Shown here piece by piece: positions 7,443 through 13,892 of a stretch of 13,892 bases of DNA. The notes under the pieces were generated by a model. It ran no database searches, was not told where the DNA came from, and saw nothing but the letters and a program-made list of their open reading frames with translations. The stretch lies in contig JAQVPY010000042.1 in the NCBI GenBank assembly GCA_028701815.1, positions 1 through 13,892 of the forward strand, read 5' to 3'. Position 1 is the stretch's first letter, and the number at the start of each line of letters is the position of its first letter. The translations under genes and the position numbers were made by a program. Origin of the DNA: Bacteroidales bacterium (lineage in GTDB: Bacteria; Bacteroidota; Bacteroidia; Bacteroidales; BM520).

Positions 7443-8190
7443 AGATTCCGAATACAGCAGAGCCGCTGCCGCTGAGGGAGGCATATAAGGCTCCGCGTTC
7501 ATAAAAATCATTTTTCAGTAGTGCTATCTCAGGGTGCTTTTTGAAGACAAAGGGCTCGAAATCGTTAACTATGCTGTGTCTCCATTCGGAGATGTCCTGA
7601 AATACAAGTGACTTCAATTCAGGCACCTTATCGTTTGGGACTATATTTGAGTATGCTTCCGCCGTAGATATCTTTATTTCGGGGACGACTACCTCAATCC
7701 TTTTCCCTGTCAGTCGGAAGGTCGTTTTTTCAAGTACTTCACCACGGGACGAGGCGAAAGCCGGCGTGTTGTCGATAAAAAATGCGCAGTCGCTGCCGAG
7801 GCGGGAAGCATAGCTTTTCAACTTGTCATCGCTTATATTCAGCTCAAACATACTGCGAAGCATTTTCAGAGTAGAGGCTGCGTCGGATGATCCGCCGCCG
7901 AGTCCTGCGCCTGAATGTATACACTTGTGCAGGTGAATTTCAACTGCCGGCAAAGAAAAATCTCTCGTAAGCAGATGATAGGCTTTCATGCATAAATTGT
8001 CTTTAGCATTTCCTTCGACAGTCATACCCGTTACTGTAATACTTGAGCTTCCGGCTGAGGTTTCCTCAATCTCTAAAATGTCCTGCATGTCGACAGGATA
8101 GAAAAAAGTCGATATGTTATGAAATCCGTCATCACGTTTTGAAAGAATCTGCAAACCGATGTTTATCTTTGCAGAAGGAAAATTTATCAT
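7426..8190 (-). CDS. ispE: 4-diphosphocytidyl-2-C-methyl-D-erythritol kinase (IspE)
   Basis: GHMP-family kinase that phosphorylates CDP-methylerythritol in the non-mevalonate isoprenoid pathway. It shows the N-terminal AKINIGLQI with Lys8, the ATP-binding SGAGLGGGSSDAAST (93-107), RLGSDCAFF (130-138) with the catalytic Asp134, and the C-terminal GHMP motif ASLSGSGSAVFGIF (237-250). At 254 residues it is shorter than the usual 270-285. The protein ends four residues after the last core strand (TSEP), so the C-terminal tail is missing. The short end falls where the gene overlaps the convergent permease gene by 17 bases. All substrate and ATP motifs are present, so it should be active. It stands alone on the minus strand with its own promoter. 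Confidence 0.93.
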   Translation of the reverse strand: MINFPSAKINIGLQILSKRDDGFHNISTFFYPVDMQDILEIEETSAGSSSITVTGMTVEGNAKDNLCMKAYHLLTRDFSLPAVEIHLHKCIHSGAGLGGGSSDAASTLKMLRSMFELNISDDKLKSYASRLGSDCAFFIDNTPAFASSRGEVLEKTTFRLTGKRIEVVVPEIKISTAEAYSNIVPNDKVPELKSLVFQDISEWRHSIVNDFEPFVFKKHPEIALLKNDFYERGALYASLSGSGSAVFGIFTSEP

Positions 8191-8206
8191 TTAATTAAAT
8201 TTTTTC

Positions 8207-8238
8207 CAAAAATATATATAAATTTGCTTTTATTCAAA
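8207..8238 (-). promoter_or_regulatory. Promoter of ispE (Bacteroidota -33/-7 type)
   Basis: On the minus strand, TTTG (8235-8238) is followed after exactly 20 bases by TATTTTTG (8207-8214). This matches the TTTG / TAnnTTTG consensus of Bacteroidota primary-sigma promoters in both boxes and in spacing. The -7 box ends 16 bases before the ispE ATG, giving a short leader. It is the best promoter in the window, and it overlaps the opposing -7 element of the GH3-family gene. Confidence 0.65.
8219..8226 (+). promoter_or_regulatory. -7 promoter element for the GH3-family operon
   Basis: TAAATTTG is a full match to TAnnTTTG and ends 28 bases before the ATG of the GH3-family gene. The -33 region about 20 bases upstream is only A/T-rich, without TTTG. 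The element lies between the two boxes of the ispE promoter on the other strand, so the two promoters could interfere. Confidence 0.5.
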
Positions 8239-8254
8239 AAAATATTGCCTGTAG

Positions 8255-9781
8255 ATGGTATCTATTGTTAAATCAGCAACTTCTGTTTATTTTAAGAAGC
8301 GAATGGATAGAATAAACGAATGCAGAACCGCGCCTTTGGAGTGTCAGAAGCGTGTGTTCTCCGATTTAATTATGCGCGCAGAGAATACTTATTGGGGTAA
8401 AAAGTATAATTACGAGAGTTTTTATAACGAAGAGGACTTCAGGGATAGTGTTCCCTTGCAGACGTATGACAGTCTGGAACCCTATTTTGAAGATATCAGA
8501 AACGGGCATCAGAATGTTTTGTGTCCGGATAAGATCACGTGGTTTGCCAAGTCTTCGGGTACTACTACGGGGAAAAGCAAGTTTATCCCGGTGTCGCATA
8601 AGACTTTGATGAATGACCATTATGAAGCAGGTAAGGCGATGCTTGCGTGCTATTTTGATAATGTTGCGGACAGCAGGCTTATTTTCGGGAAAAATATTTC
8701 TGTTTCCGGCAGCTACAAAACACATGAGAACAAGTTCAACCAATATCTTGTAGGCGACATTTCTGCGATACTCATGGAAAATCTTCCGCGCTGGGCGGAA
8801 TGGTTGAAAATACCTCCGAAAAGAGTTTATAGAATTAATGATTGGGAAGATAAGGTTAATGTTATAGCCCGTTATGTGGTGGCGCGTAATGTGACAAGTC
8901 TTTTGGGCGTGCCTTCATGGATGCTCGTTATACTTCGTCATGTGGCGGAGGTCGGCAGAAAGCCGATACCCGAATTGTGGCCTAATCTCGAGGCGTTTTT
9001 CCATGGCGGCGTAGCATTTGAACCATATAGAAGACGATATGCCGCGATGATACCTAAGTCGGATATGCACTATATGGAAGTTTATAACGCATCCGAAGGA
9101 TATTTTGCCCTGCAGGACGATCTCTCGTCAGACGATATGCTCCTTTTAGTCAATTATGGCGTGTATTATGAATTCGTTCCGGTGGATATGGTTAATGAGA
9201 GTACGCATTATGCAGTCGGTCTTCAAGATGTGAAGATCGGGGAGAATTATGCAATGGTTATCTCTACGGAAAGCGGACTATGGCGTTATATGATAGGAGA
9301 TACAGTAACATTTACCTCAACAAACCCTTATAAGATTAAGATCACAGGAAGAACAAAAGCTTTTATTAACGTGGTCGGAGAAGAGCTGATATCGAATAAT
9401 GCCAACTTTGCTATTGCGGAGGCCTGTGAGAAGACCATGTCGATAGTGGCGGCTTATACCGTCGCCCCCTATTTTTATAAGGAGTCCGAGTGTGTCTCCC
9501 ATGAATGGCTCGTGGAATTTGACAAACAGCCTGAGGATATGGACAAATTTACTAAGATTCTTGATGAAGAACTTAAAAAAGTCAACTCCGATTATCAGGC
9601 AAAAAGATATAACGATATGGTACTTAAGATGCCTATTGTCAGAGTTGTGCCTCAAGGCACCTTTTACCTGTGGTTTAAAAGTAAAAACAAGTTAGGCGGT
9701 CAGAATAAAGTGCGTAATCTGTCTAATAACAGAACCATAGTTGAAGAAATTAACAGATTGATTAATAATCCAAAACAATAA
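8255..9781 (+). CDS. GH3 auxin-responsive promoter family protein (adenylate-forming enzyme)
   Basis: Bacterial member of the GH3 family within the adenylate-forming (ANL) superfamily. Plant relatives join amino acids to jasmonate or auxin through an acyl-adenylate; the substrate of the bacterial proteins is not known to me. At 508 residues it is full length. The ATP-loop SSGTTTGKSKFIP (100-112) is complete, followed by the second ATP motif VYNASEGYF (276-284), GLWRYMIGDTV (341-351) and the hinge GRTKAFINVVGEE (365-377), with a small C-terminal domain after it. The enzyme should be able to adenylate a carboxylic acid. It is the first gene of a tight plus-strand run, and dNK starts 5 bases after its stop. 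A role in acyl or amino-acid conjugation is inference only. Confidence 0.88.
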   Translation: MVSIVKSATSVYFKKRMDRINECRTAPLECQKRVFSDLIMRAENTYWGKKYNYESFYNEEDFRDSVPLQTYDSLEPYFEDIRNGHQNVLCPDKITWFAKSSGTTTGKSKFIPVSHKTLMNDHYEAGKAMLACYFDNVADSRLIFGKNISVSGSYKTHENKFNQYLVGDISAILMENLPRWAEWLKIPPKRVYRINDWEDKVNVIARYVVARNVTSLLGVPSWMLVILRHVAEVGRKPIPELWPNLEAFFHGGVAFEPYRRRYAAMIPKSDMHYMEVYNASEGYFALQDDLSSDDMLLLVNYGVYYEFVPVDMVNESTHYAVGLQDVKIGENYAMVISTESGLWRYMIGDTVTFTSTNPYKIKITGRTKAFINVVGEELISNNANFAIAEACEKTMSIVAAYTVAPYFYKESECVSHEWLVEFDKQPEDMDKFTKILDEELKKVNSDYQAKRYNDMVLKMPIVRVVPQGTFYLWFKSKNKLGGQNKVRNLSNNRTIVEEINRLINNPKQ

Positions 9782-9786
9782 TTATT

Positions 9787-10404
9787 ATGCATATAGCTAT
9801 AGCCGGTAATATCGGGTCGGGAAAGACAACTCTTACAAGACTGCTTTCTAAAAATTTTAAATGGGAACCCAATTATGAAGATGCTGATACCAATCCCTAC
9901 CTCAGCAGTTTTTATGAAGATATGCAACGTTGGTCGTTTAACCTGCAGATATTTTTTCTTAACAGCCGCTTTCGTCAGATTGTGAAGATAAGAGAACAGG
10001 GGAAAACAGTGATTCAGGATAGAACTATTTATGAAGACGCCTATATCTTCGCGGCGAATCTCCACGAGATGAATTTGATGTCGACGCGTGATTATAAAAA
10101 CTATCTCGACCTTTTTGAGTTGATGGCTTCTTTGATAAAACCGCCTGATTTACTTATTTATCTGCGTGCGTCTATTCCTACACTTGTCAATAACATCCAA
10201 AAACGTGGCAGAAAATATGAAGAGTCGATACGTCTCGATTATCTCAGCAGCCTCAATGAGAAGTATGAACAATGGATAGAGAATTATTCCAATGGCAAAT
10301 TACTGATTTTTAATGTCGACAATCTCGACTTCGAAAATAATCACGACGACCTCGCTGATGTCATCGCAAAAGTTGATACGGAGATTCATGGATTGTTCGA
10401 ATAA
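9787..10404 (+). CDS. Deoxynucleoside kinase (dNK/dGK family)
   Basis: Cytoplasmic salvage kinase of 205 residues that phosphorylates a deoxynucleoside using ATP. P-loop AGNIGSGKTTL lies at 6-16. Tyr38 and the following FYEDMQRWSFNLQIFFL match the substrate-binding helix of the family. IQDRTIYED (76-84) carries the Asp-Arg pair of the DRS motif, with Thr in place of Ser. YLRAS (125-129) and the Arg-rich lid QKRGRKYE (138-145) follow. It is related to Drosophila dNK and bacterial dAK/dGK; which deoxynucleoside it prefers cannot be read from sequence. It lies 5 bases after the GH3-family gene and overlaps the start of kdsB by 17 bases, so the three are very likely cotranscribed. Confidence 0.92.
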   Translation: MHIAIAGNIGSGKTTLTRLLSKNFKWEPNYEDADTNPYLSSFYEDMQRWSFNLQIFFLNSRFRQIVKIREQGKTVIQDRTIYEDAYIFAANLHEMNLMSTRDYKNYLDLFELMASLIKPPDLLIYLRASIPTLVNNIQKRGRKYEESIRLDYLSSLNEKYEQWIENYSNGKLLIFNVDNLDFENNHDDLADVIAKVDTEIHGLFE

Positions 10405-11137
10405 ACTGACAGCCTTTGGCATTATCCCCGCGCGATTTAATTCTTCGCGGTTTCCAGGCAAACCTCTTGCGGATATTAACGGAAAATCGATGATACGTCG
10501 CGTGTTTGAACAAGCCGTAAAAGCCGATTCTTTGGATAAGGTTTTTGTGGCAACCGATGACACGACCATCTTTCATCATGTGAAGAGCTTTACCGATAAT
10601 GTGTTTATGACTTCTCCCGAGCATCATAACGGGACTGAAAGAATAGCCGAGGTGATAGATAAACTCGAAAATTTTGATGATATATGCGATATTGCGGTTA
10701 ATATCCAGGGCGACGAGCCCTTTATCGATCCGTCACAGATAGATGCCGCTGTTAATGTGTTGAGAGATACGCCCGCAGCTCAGATAGCAACGCTCGTAAA
10801 AGAAATCGACGCGAAGACTGCCGAAAACGAAAATGTCGTTAAGGCGGTGGTGTCTTTATCCCATAAGGCGCTGTATTTTTCGAGAGCTGTAATCCCTTTC
10901 CGCCGAAATGATGCGCCGGTGAAATTTTTTAAGCATGTGGGTCTCTATGCTTTTAGAACCGAAGCACTTAAAAAGGTTGTTGCCATGCCTGTATCCGCCC
11001 TCGAAATGATAGAGAGTCTCGAACAGCTCAGATGGCTGGAAAACGGATTTGATATATATGTGGCAGAAACAAATTATGAGTCTGTCGGAATTGATACCCC
11101 GGCTGATATCGAAAATATAAATTTAAAAAGGTGTTAA
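10388..11137 (+). CDS. kdsB: 3-deoxy-manno-octulosonate cytidylyltransferase (KdsB)
   Basis: Activates Kdo to CMP-Kdo using CTP, the step before Kdo is added to lipid A. I choose ATG 10388, giving 249 residues with FGIIPARFNSSRFPGKPL at 10-27, as in other KdsB proteins. An upstream ATG at 10313 would add 25 residues that match nothing and lie inside the kinase gene. Other motifs are FVATDD (53-58), EHHNGTERIAE (78-88), VNIQGDEPFID (104-114) with the metal-binding Asp, FSRAVIPFRRN (164-174), KHVGLYAFR (182-190), LEMIESLEQLRWLENG (205-220) and the final SVGIDTPADIE (232-242). Length is usual. It overlaps the kinase gene by 17 bases and ends one base before the HU/SPOR gene. Confidence 0.95.
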   Translation: MDCSNKLTAFGIIPARFNSSRFPGKPLADINGKSMIRRVFEQAVKADSLDKVFVATDDTTIFHHVKSFTDNVFMTSPEHHNGTERIAEVIDKLENFDDICDIAVNIQGDEPFIDPSQIDAAVNVLRDTPAAQIATLVKEIDAKTAENENVVKAVVSLSHKALYFSRAVIPFRRNDAPVKFFKHVGLYAFRTEALKKVVAMPVSALEMIESLEQLRWLENGFDIYVAETNYESVGIDTPADIENINLKRC

Positions 11138-11138
11138 C

Positions 11139-12272
11139 ATGAAGGTCGAAAAATTTATTTCCGAATTGCTTTATGAATATGATTGTGTAATCATCCCCGA
11201 TTTGGGCGCGTTTATCCTGAACCCCCATAAGGCGTCATTTGATCCGACACACTCCATATTTATGCCCCCGCGTAAAGAAGTTGTGTTTAACTCGCTACTC
11301 AAAAATGATGACGGCGTGCTATTGTCATATATCTCAGAAAAGAATAACATATCATACGCCGAGGCTAAACAGAATGTAGACAGATTCGTTGAAAATATTA
11401 ATGAAAGATTAAATCTTAGAGAGATTGTCTTTATGTCTCAGCTTGGGACATTTATACGAGATGCGGAAGGAAATGTCTGTTTTAACTCCTTCCCGGGAAT
11501 GACTTATGACTCCAATAGCTATGGCTTCGGTAATTTTACTCTGCCTGAAATCTGTTCCGTTGAGCAACTGCCACAGAGAAATACGGCAGAACATATCAGT
11601 TTCGGGAAAGTACTTAAATACTCTGTCGCGGCAGCAGCAATATTGCTTTTTGGGGTGGTATGCTTCCGCTCGGCAGATATTGGCTTGAAAACAGTATATC
11701 ATGCCGGTCTGTCGGGCTCTTTGTTAAAGAATGATGTTAAGGTCGCTCAGGAGGAGAACCCTTCTATGAATCCCACTTCGGAGACACAGCCGTTACTCGT
11801 TGATACGCTGTCGATAGAAACACCTGACGATATCAATAGAGCGAATTATGAAACCGCGGAAACACCCGCAAAAGAGGCTTTGATACCTGAAAACACTTCG
11901 ATTACAACGCCGAAACCGATTTCGGAACCGACACAAACACCGACACAAACACTTGTGCACGTTGCCACCACGCCACCTACCGGAGCCCTTTCTGAAACTA
12001 CGGCAGAAAAAATGGACGCGGTAGCATATATGATTGAAGATGACGGCATAAAAATGCCATATATTATTGTTGCTTCCTGTCCCGATTACGATTGTGCCAA
12101 AACGGAGGTAGACAGGCTTAGAAGGCGTGGATATGACACAGCGGCCATAATAAACAGTGATAATAGATATAGGGTGACGGTATCCTCTTCCACCACGAGG
12201 GATAACATGCAGGCTGTTCTTGAAGATGCAAGGGCTAATGTGGCTACTGAATCATGGGTGTTGTTTTATTAG
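11139..12272 (+). CDS. HU-CCDC81 and SPOR domain membrane protein
   Basis: Protein of 377 residues with three parts. The N-terminal region (about 1-135) has the Bacteroidota HU-CCDC81 pattern of two HU-like units: KFISELLYEYDCVIIPDLGAF, then FMSQLGTFIRDAEGNVCFNS. A single membrane helix follows (about 157-176, LKYSVAAAAILLFGVVCF). After a Thr/Pro-rich linker (about 200-295, with the short repeat TQTPTQT) comes a C-terminal SPOR domain (about 306-377), starting YIIVASCPDYDCAKTEVDRL and ending ATESWVLFY. SPOR domains bind denuded septal peptidoglycan, so the protein probably sits in the inner membrane with SPOR in the periplasm and the HU-like part in the cytoplasm. What the HU part binds is unknown. 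It starts one base after the kdsB stop. Its TAG stop is in frame with trmB 6 bases on. Confidence 0.88.
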   Translation: MKVEKFISELLYEYDCVIIPDLGAFILNPHKASFDPTHSIFMPPRKEVVFNSLLKNDDGVLLSYISEKNNISYAEAKQNVDRFVENINERLNLREIVFMSQLGTFIRDAEGNVCFNSFPGMTYDSNSYGFGNFTLPEICSVEQLPQRNTAEHISFGKVLKYSVAAAAILLFGVVCFRSADIGLKTVYHAGLSGSLLKNDVKVAQEENPSMNPTSETQPLLVDTLSIETPDDINRANYETAETPAKEALIPENTSITTPKPISEPTQTPTQTLVHVATTPPTGALSETTAEKMDAVAYMIEDDGIKMPYIIVASCPDYDCAKTEVDRLRRRGYDTAAIINSDNRYRVTVSSSTTRDNMQAVLEDARANVATESWVLFY

Positions 12273-12278
12273 ATTGTT

Positions 12279-12995
12279 ATGAATAAGTTAGAGAGATTTG
12301 AAGAAAACACGACATTTTACAATCTTTTCCAGCCATATCTGAGGGAATTGATACCTGCATTTAAGTTCAAAGGAAAGTGGAATTCCGATTTTTTTAAAAA
12401 TGACAATCCTATTGTTGTGGAGTTGGGCTGCGGCAAAGGCGAATATACCGTCGGTCTCGGCAAAAAATACCCCGACAGAAATTTCATCGGTATCGACCAA
12501 AAAGGCGCGAGATTATGGCGCGGGTGTAAGACTTCCATCGATGACGCAATGACTAATGTGGCATTTATCAGGATGCAGATGGAACTGATAGAATACTGCT
12601 TTGCCAAAGAAGAAATCTCGGAGATATGGATCACTTTTCCCGAGCCGCAGCCGCAAAATGGAAAGGCTAAGAAAAGATTTACTTCGCCACAGTTTAATAC
12701 GAGGTTTTCCAATATCTTGAAAAGAGACGGCATTATCAATTTAAAAACGGATAATTCTGCTTTTTATGACTATACTCTTGAGGTAATATCAGGGGGAAAT
12801 CACGACTTGCTTTTTTCAACGGATGATCTTTATGCGACACATCCTGAACTTGAGGTGGCTTCGATACAGACTTTTTATGAGGAAATGTGGCTCAAACAGG
12901 GGCTGACGATTAAGTTTCTGCAATACAAGCTTAATGCTGATATGTTCACCGACGGCGACAACATATCTACTTTTGTAACGAATAGGCAATATTGA
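12279..12995 (+). CDS. trmB: tRNA (guanine-N7-)-methyltransferase (TrmB)
   Basis: S-adenosylmethionine-dependent methylase that makes m7G46 in the tRNA variable loop. Its 238 residues are a normal length. The SAM-binding VVELGCGKGEYTVGLGKKYP (46-65) is followed by NFIGIDQKGARLWRG (68-82), then WITFPEPQ (117-124), KKRFTSPQF (131-139) and the C-terminal NLKTDNSAFYDY (154-165). The family motif is FPDP, with a catalytically important Asp; here Asp122 is replaced by Glu (codon GAG). Glu keeps the charge, so activity is still likely. The loop between FPEP and KKR (QPQNGKA) is also unlike the usual Bacteroidota sequence. It starts 6 bases after the HU/SPOR stop and probably ends the GH3-dNK-kdsB-HU/SPOR-trmB operon. 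Confidence 0.93.
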   Translation: MNKLERFEENTTFYNLFQPYLRELIPAFKFKGKWNSDFFKNDNPIVVELGCGKGEYTVGLGKKYPDRNFIGIDQKGARLWRGCKTSIDDAMTNVAFIRMQMELIEYCFAKEEISEIWITFPEPQPQNGKAKKRFTSPQFNTRFSNILKRDGIINLKTDNSAFYDYTLEVISGGNHDLLFSTDDLYATHPELEVASIQTFYEEMWLKQGLTIKFLQYKLNADMFTDGDNISTFVTNRQY

Positions 12996-13073
12996 TGGCT
13001 GCCGCAAAAAACCTGTTGAAGCAATAATTACGTTAGCGGTCGCGTTTATAGTAAAATCACAAAAAGCATTTTT

Positions 13074-13622
13074 ATGAAACGTAATTTTTTAGTGTTGATT
13101 TTGGTCGCTATCCCTTTTATTACGGAGGCGCAGTTTGCTCTCGGGATTAAAGCAGGGACCACATCCCGATATGATTTTACCTTGGATGAAGGGTTTGATG
13201 TGGGCGTTTTCGCCCGCTTCGGCAATGTTGTATATTTTCAGCCGGAGCTATTATATCATAATGTGTCAACAAATATTTTTGAGGATTGTGTCTTTGGCGA
13301 AAACGTGCACATCACATATCATTATATAAGTATCCCTATGTTGGCCTGTTGTAATGTGATTAACCTTAATAACGTGAAGTTCAGGATTCTTTGTGGTCCG
13401 AAGGTGTCTTTTTGTCTGGGATACGATAAATATGAGGGAGGAACTTATCCTGATATGACGGATGCTGTAGTCGGCCTACAGGCCGGAATCGGTGTCGATT
13501 TGTGGCGTTTTACATTTGATTTCAGGTACGATGGCTTGTCTACGAGGGTCTCAAATAATTTCAACGATGAGATAAACAAGCATCATTTTAATGTGGCCTT
13601 AGGTTTTAAGATTATTAAATAG
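13074..13622 (+). CDS. Small outer-membrane beta-barrel protein
   Basis: Secreted protein of 182 residues. Residues 1-19 form a clear signal peptide (MKRN, then LVLILVAIPFITEA) with likely cleavage before Gln20. The rest is a series of alternating hydrophobic strands of the PorT/OMP_b-brl_2 type: FALGIKAGTTSRYDF, FDVGVFARFGNVVYFQPELLY, ITYHYISIPMLACC, FRILCGPKVSF, AVVGLQAGIGVDL, FTFDFRYDGLS and a closing FNVALGFKIIK. YFQPELLY, the IPML strand and GPK are common landmarks of this family. It would sit in the outer membrane as an eight-strand-type barrel. Function is unknown. Several cysteines (in FEDCVFG, LACCNV, ILCGPK, SFCLGY) are unusual for an exported barrel. It is separated from trmB by 78 bases and followed by the kinase gene after 4 bases. 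Confidence 0.82.
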   Translation: MKRNFLVLILVAIPFITEAQFALGIKAGTTSRYDFTLDEGFDVGVFARFGNVVYFQPELLYHNVSTNIFEDCVFGENVHITYHYISIPMLACCNVINLNNVKFRILCGPKVSFCLGYDKYEGGTYPDMTDAVVGLQAGIGVDLWRFTFDFRYDGLSTRVSNNFNDEINKHHFNVALGFKIIK

Positions 13623-13626
13623 AGAT

Positions 13627-13892
13627 ATGGTAAAAAAGGTTGCGGCGTTTCATGATATTTCAGGTTATGGCAGATCTTCGCTGACAGTAGTTATTCCGAT
13701 ATTGTCGGCAATGGGATGTTATGTCTGTCCTGTGCCTACGGCGGTTTTATCGTCGAGTACGGCTTTTCCATCGCCATATACTGTCGATTTAACCTCTCAT
13801 CTGCGAAAGATTCTTTCTCATTGGAAAGAGCTTGATATTAAGTTTGATGCAATATACAGCGGATATCTCGGTTCTCCGGATCAATGCCGAAT
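13627..13892 (+). CDS. Pyridoxal/pyridoxamine kinase, N-terminal part, cut by window end
   Basis: The first 88 codons of a ribokinase-like B6 vitamer kinase (PdxK/PdxY type, annotated as pyridoxamine kinase in Bacteroidota), which phosphorylates pyridoxal or pyridoxamine in cofactor salvage. Translation gives KVAAFHDISGYGRSSLTVVI, matching the usual xxSIHDLSGxGRCSLTVxxP start. It continues LSAMGCYVCPVPTAVLSSST, with TAVLS conserved, and SHWKELDIKFDAIYSGYLGS, matching the family's HWKELxxxFDAIYSGYLGS. The usual LSTHTGF is LSSSTAF here. The frame is open to the last base, so the gene runs on beyond the window. The start is ATG 13627, four bases after the barrel protein's stop. Confidence 0.88.
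   Translation, partial: MVKKVAAFHDISGYGRSSLTVVIPILSAMGCYVCPVPTAVLSSSTAFPSPYTVDLTSHLRKILSHWKELDIKFDAIYSGYLGSPDQCR

Noticed and set aside
10313..10387. Longer kdsB start at ATG 10313
   Set aside because: The 25 extra residues are Ser/Thr-rich, match no KdsB sequence and lie in the deoxynucleoside kinase gene.
11929..11951. Tandem repeat (two copies of a 12-base unit CCGACACAAACA) as a possible array
   Set aside because: It lies in the Thr/Pro-rich linker of the HU/SPOR protein (TQTPTQT) and is only two units, so it is low-complexity coding sequence.
13001..13045. Possible hairpin terminator after trmB (CCGC ... GCGG)
   Set aside because: The stem is only four bases with a long loop and no T-run follows, so it is not a credible terminator.
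13061..13073. AAAAAGCATTTTT before the barrel gene as an operator or terminator
   Set aside because: It is a short A/T run pair not followed by other signals, directly at the start codon; chance is likely in A/T-rich sequence.

Overview
The window looks like chromosome of a member of the Bacteroidales (Bacteroidota). Four lines of evidence point there: moderately AT-rich coding sequence; TAnnTTTG-type -7 promoter elements, with one clean TTTG-N20-TAnnTTTG pair; little Shine-Dalgarno sequence; and gene families typical of the phylum (HU-CCDC81/SPOR protein, bacterial GH3-family adenylating enzyme, ExbB-ExbD-TonB/TolA cluster, short outer-membrane beta-barrel protein). It is almost entirely coding. 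No stretch over 300 bases lacks a gene, and I see no tRNA, rRNA, CRISPR array, insertion sequence or phage gene.

Layout. 1-3960 (+): a proton-channel cluster (exbB/tolQ, exbD/tolR, TonB/TolA-like transducer), then folC and rfbA, closely packed or overlapping. 3976-5115 (-): a membrane-anchored family 2 glycosyltransferase-like protein, convergent with rfbA and divergent from tgt. 5205-7442 (+): tgt and an LptF/LptG-family permease. 7426-8190 (-): ispE, whose 3' end overlaps the permease tail. 8255-12995 (+): GH3-family enzyme, deoxynucleoside kinase, kdsB, HU/SPOR protein and trmB, probably one operon. 13074-end (+): a small secreted beta-barrel protein and the first 88 codons of a pyridoxal/pyridoxamine kinase, cut by the window edge.

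Themes. Several genes serve the envelope: energised outer-membrane transport or constriction (ExbB-ExbD-TonB/TolA), LPS precursors (KdsB for CMP-Kdo, RfbA for dTDP-sugars), LPS export (LptF/G), peptidoglycan-associated SPOR protein, a glycosyltransferase and an outer-membrane protein. The rest are core metabolism and tRNA modification (FolC, IspE, Tgt, TrmB, dNK, pyridoxal kinase).

Most unusual points. (1) exbB/tolQ is broken by two in-frame TAG codons six bases apart at exactly conserved positions, with no indel and an otherwise intact frame, while TAG ends other genes normally here. (2) Tgt has Ser in place of two of the three zinc-ligand cysteines. (3) The glycosyltransferase lacks a normal DXD. 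(4) RfbA and TrmB carry substitutions inside signature motifs. No clearly new multi-gene system is visible; the broken channel gene is the best lead.
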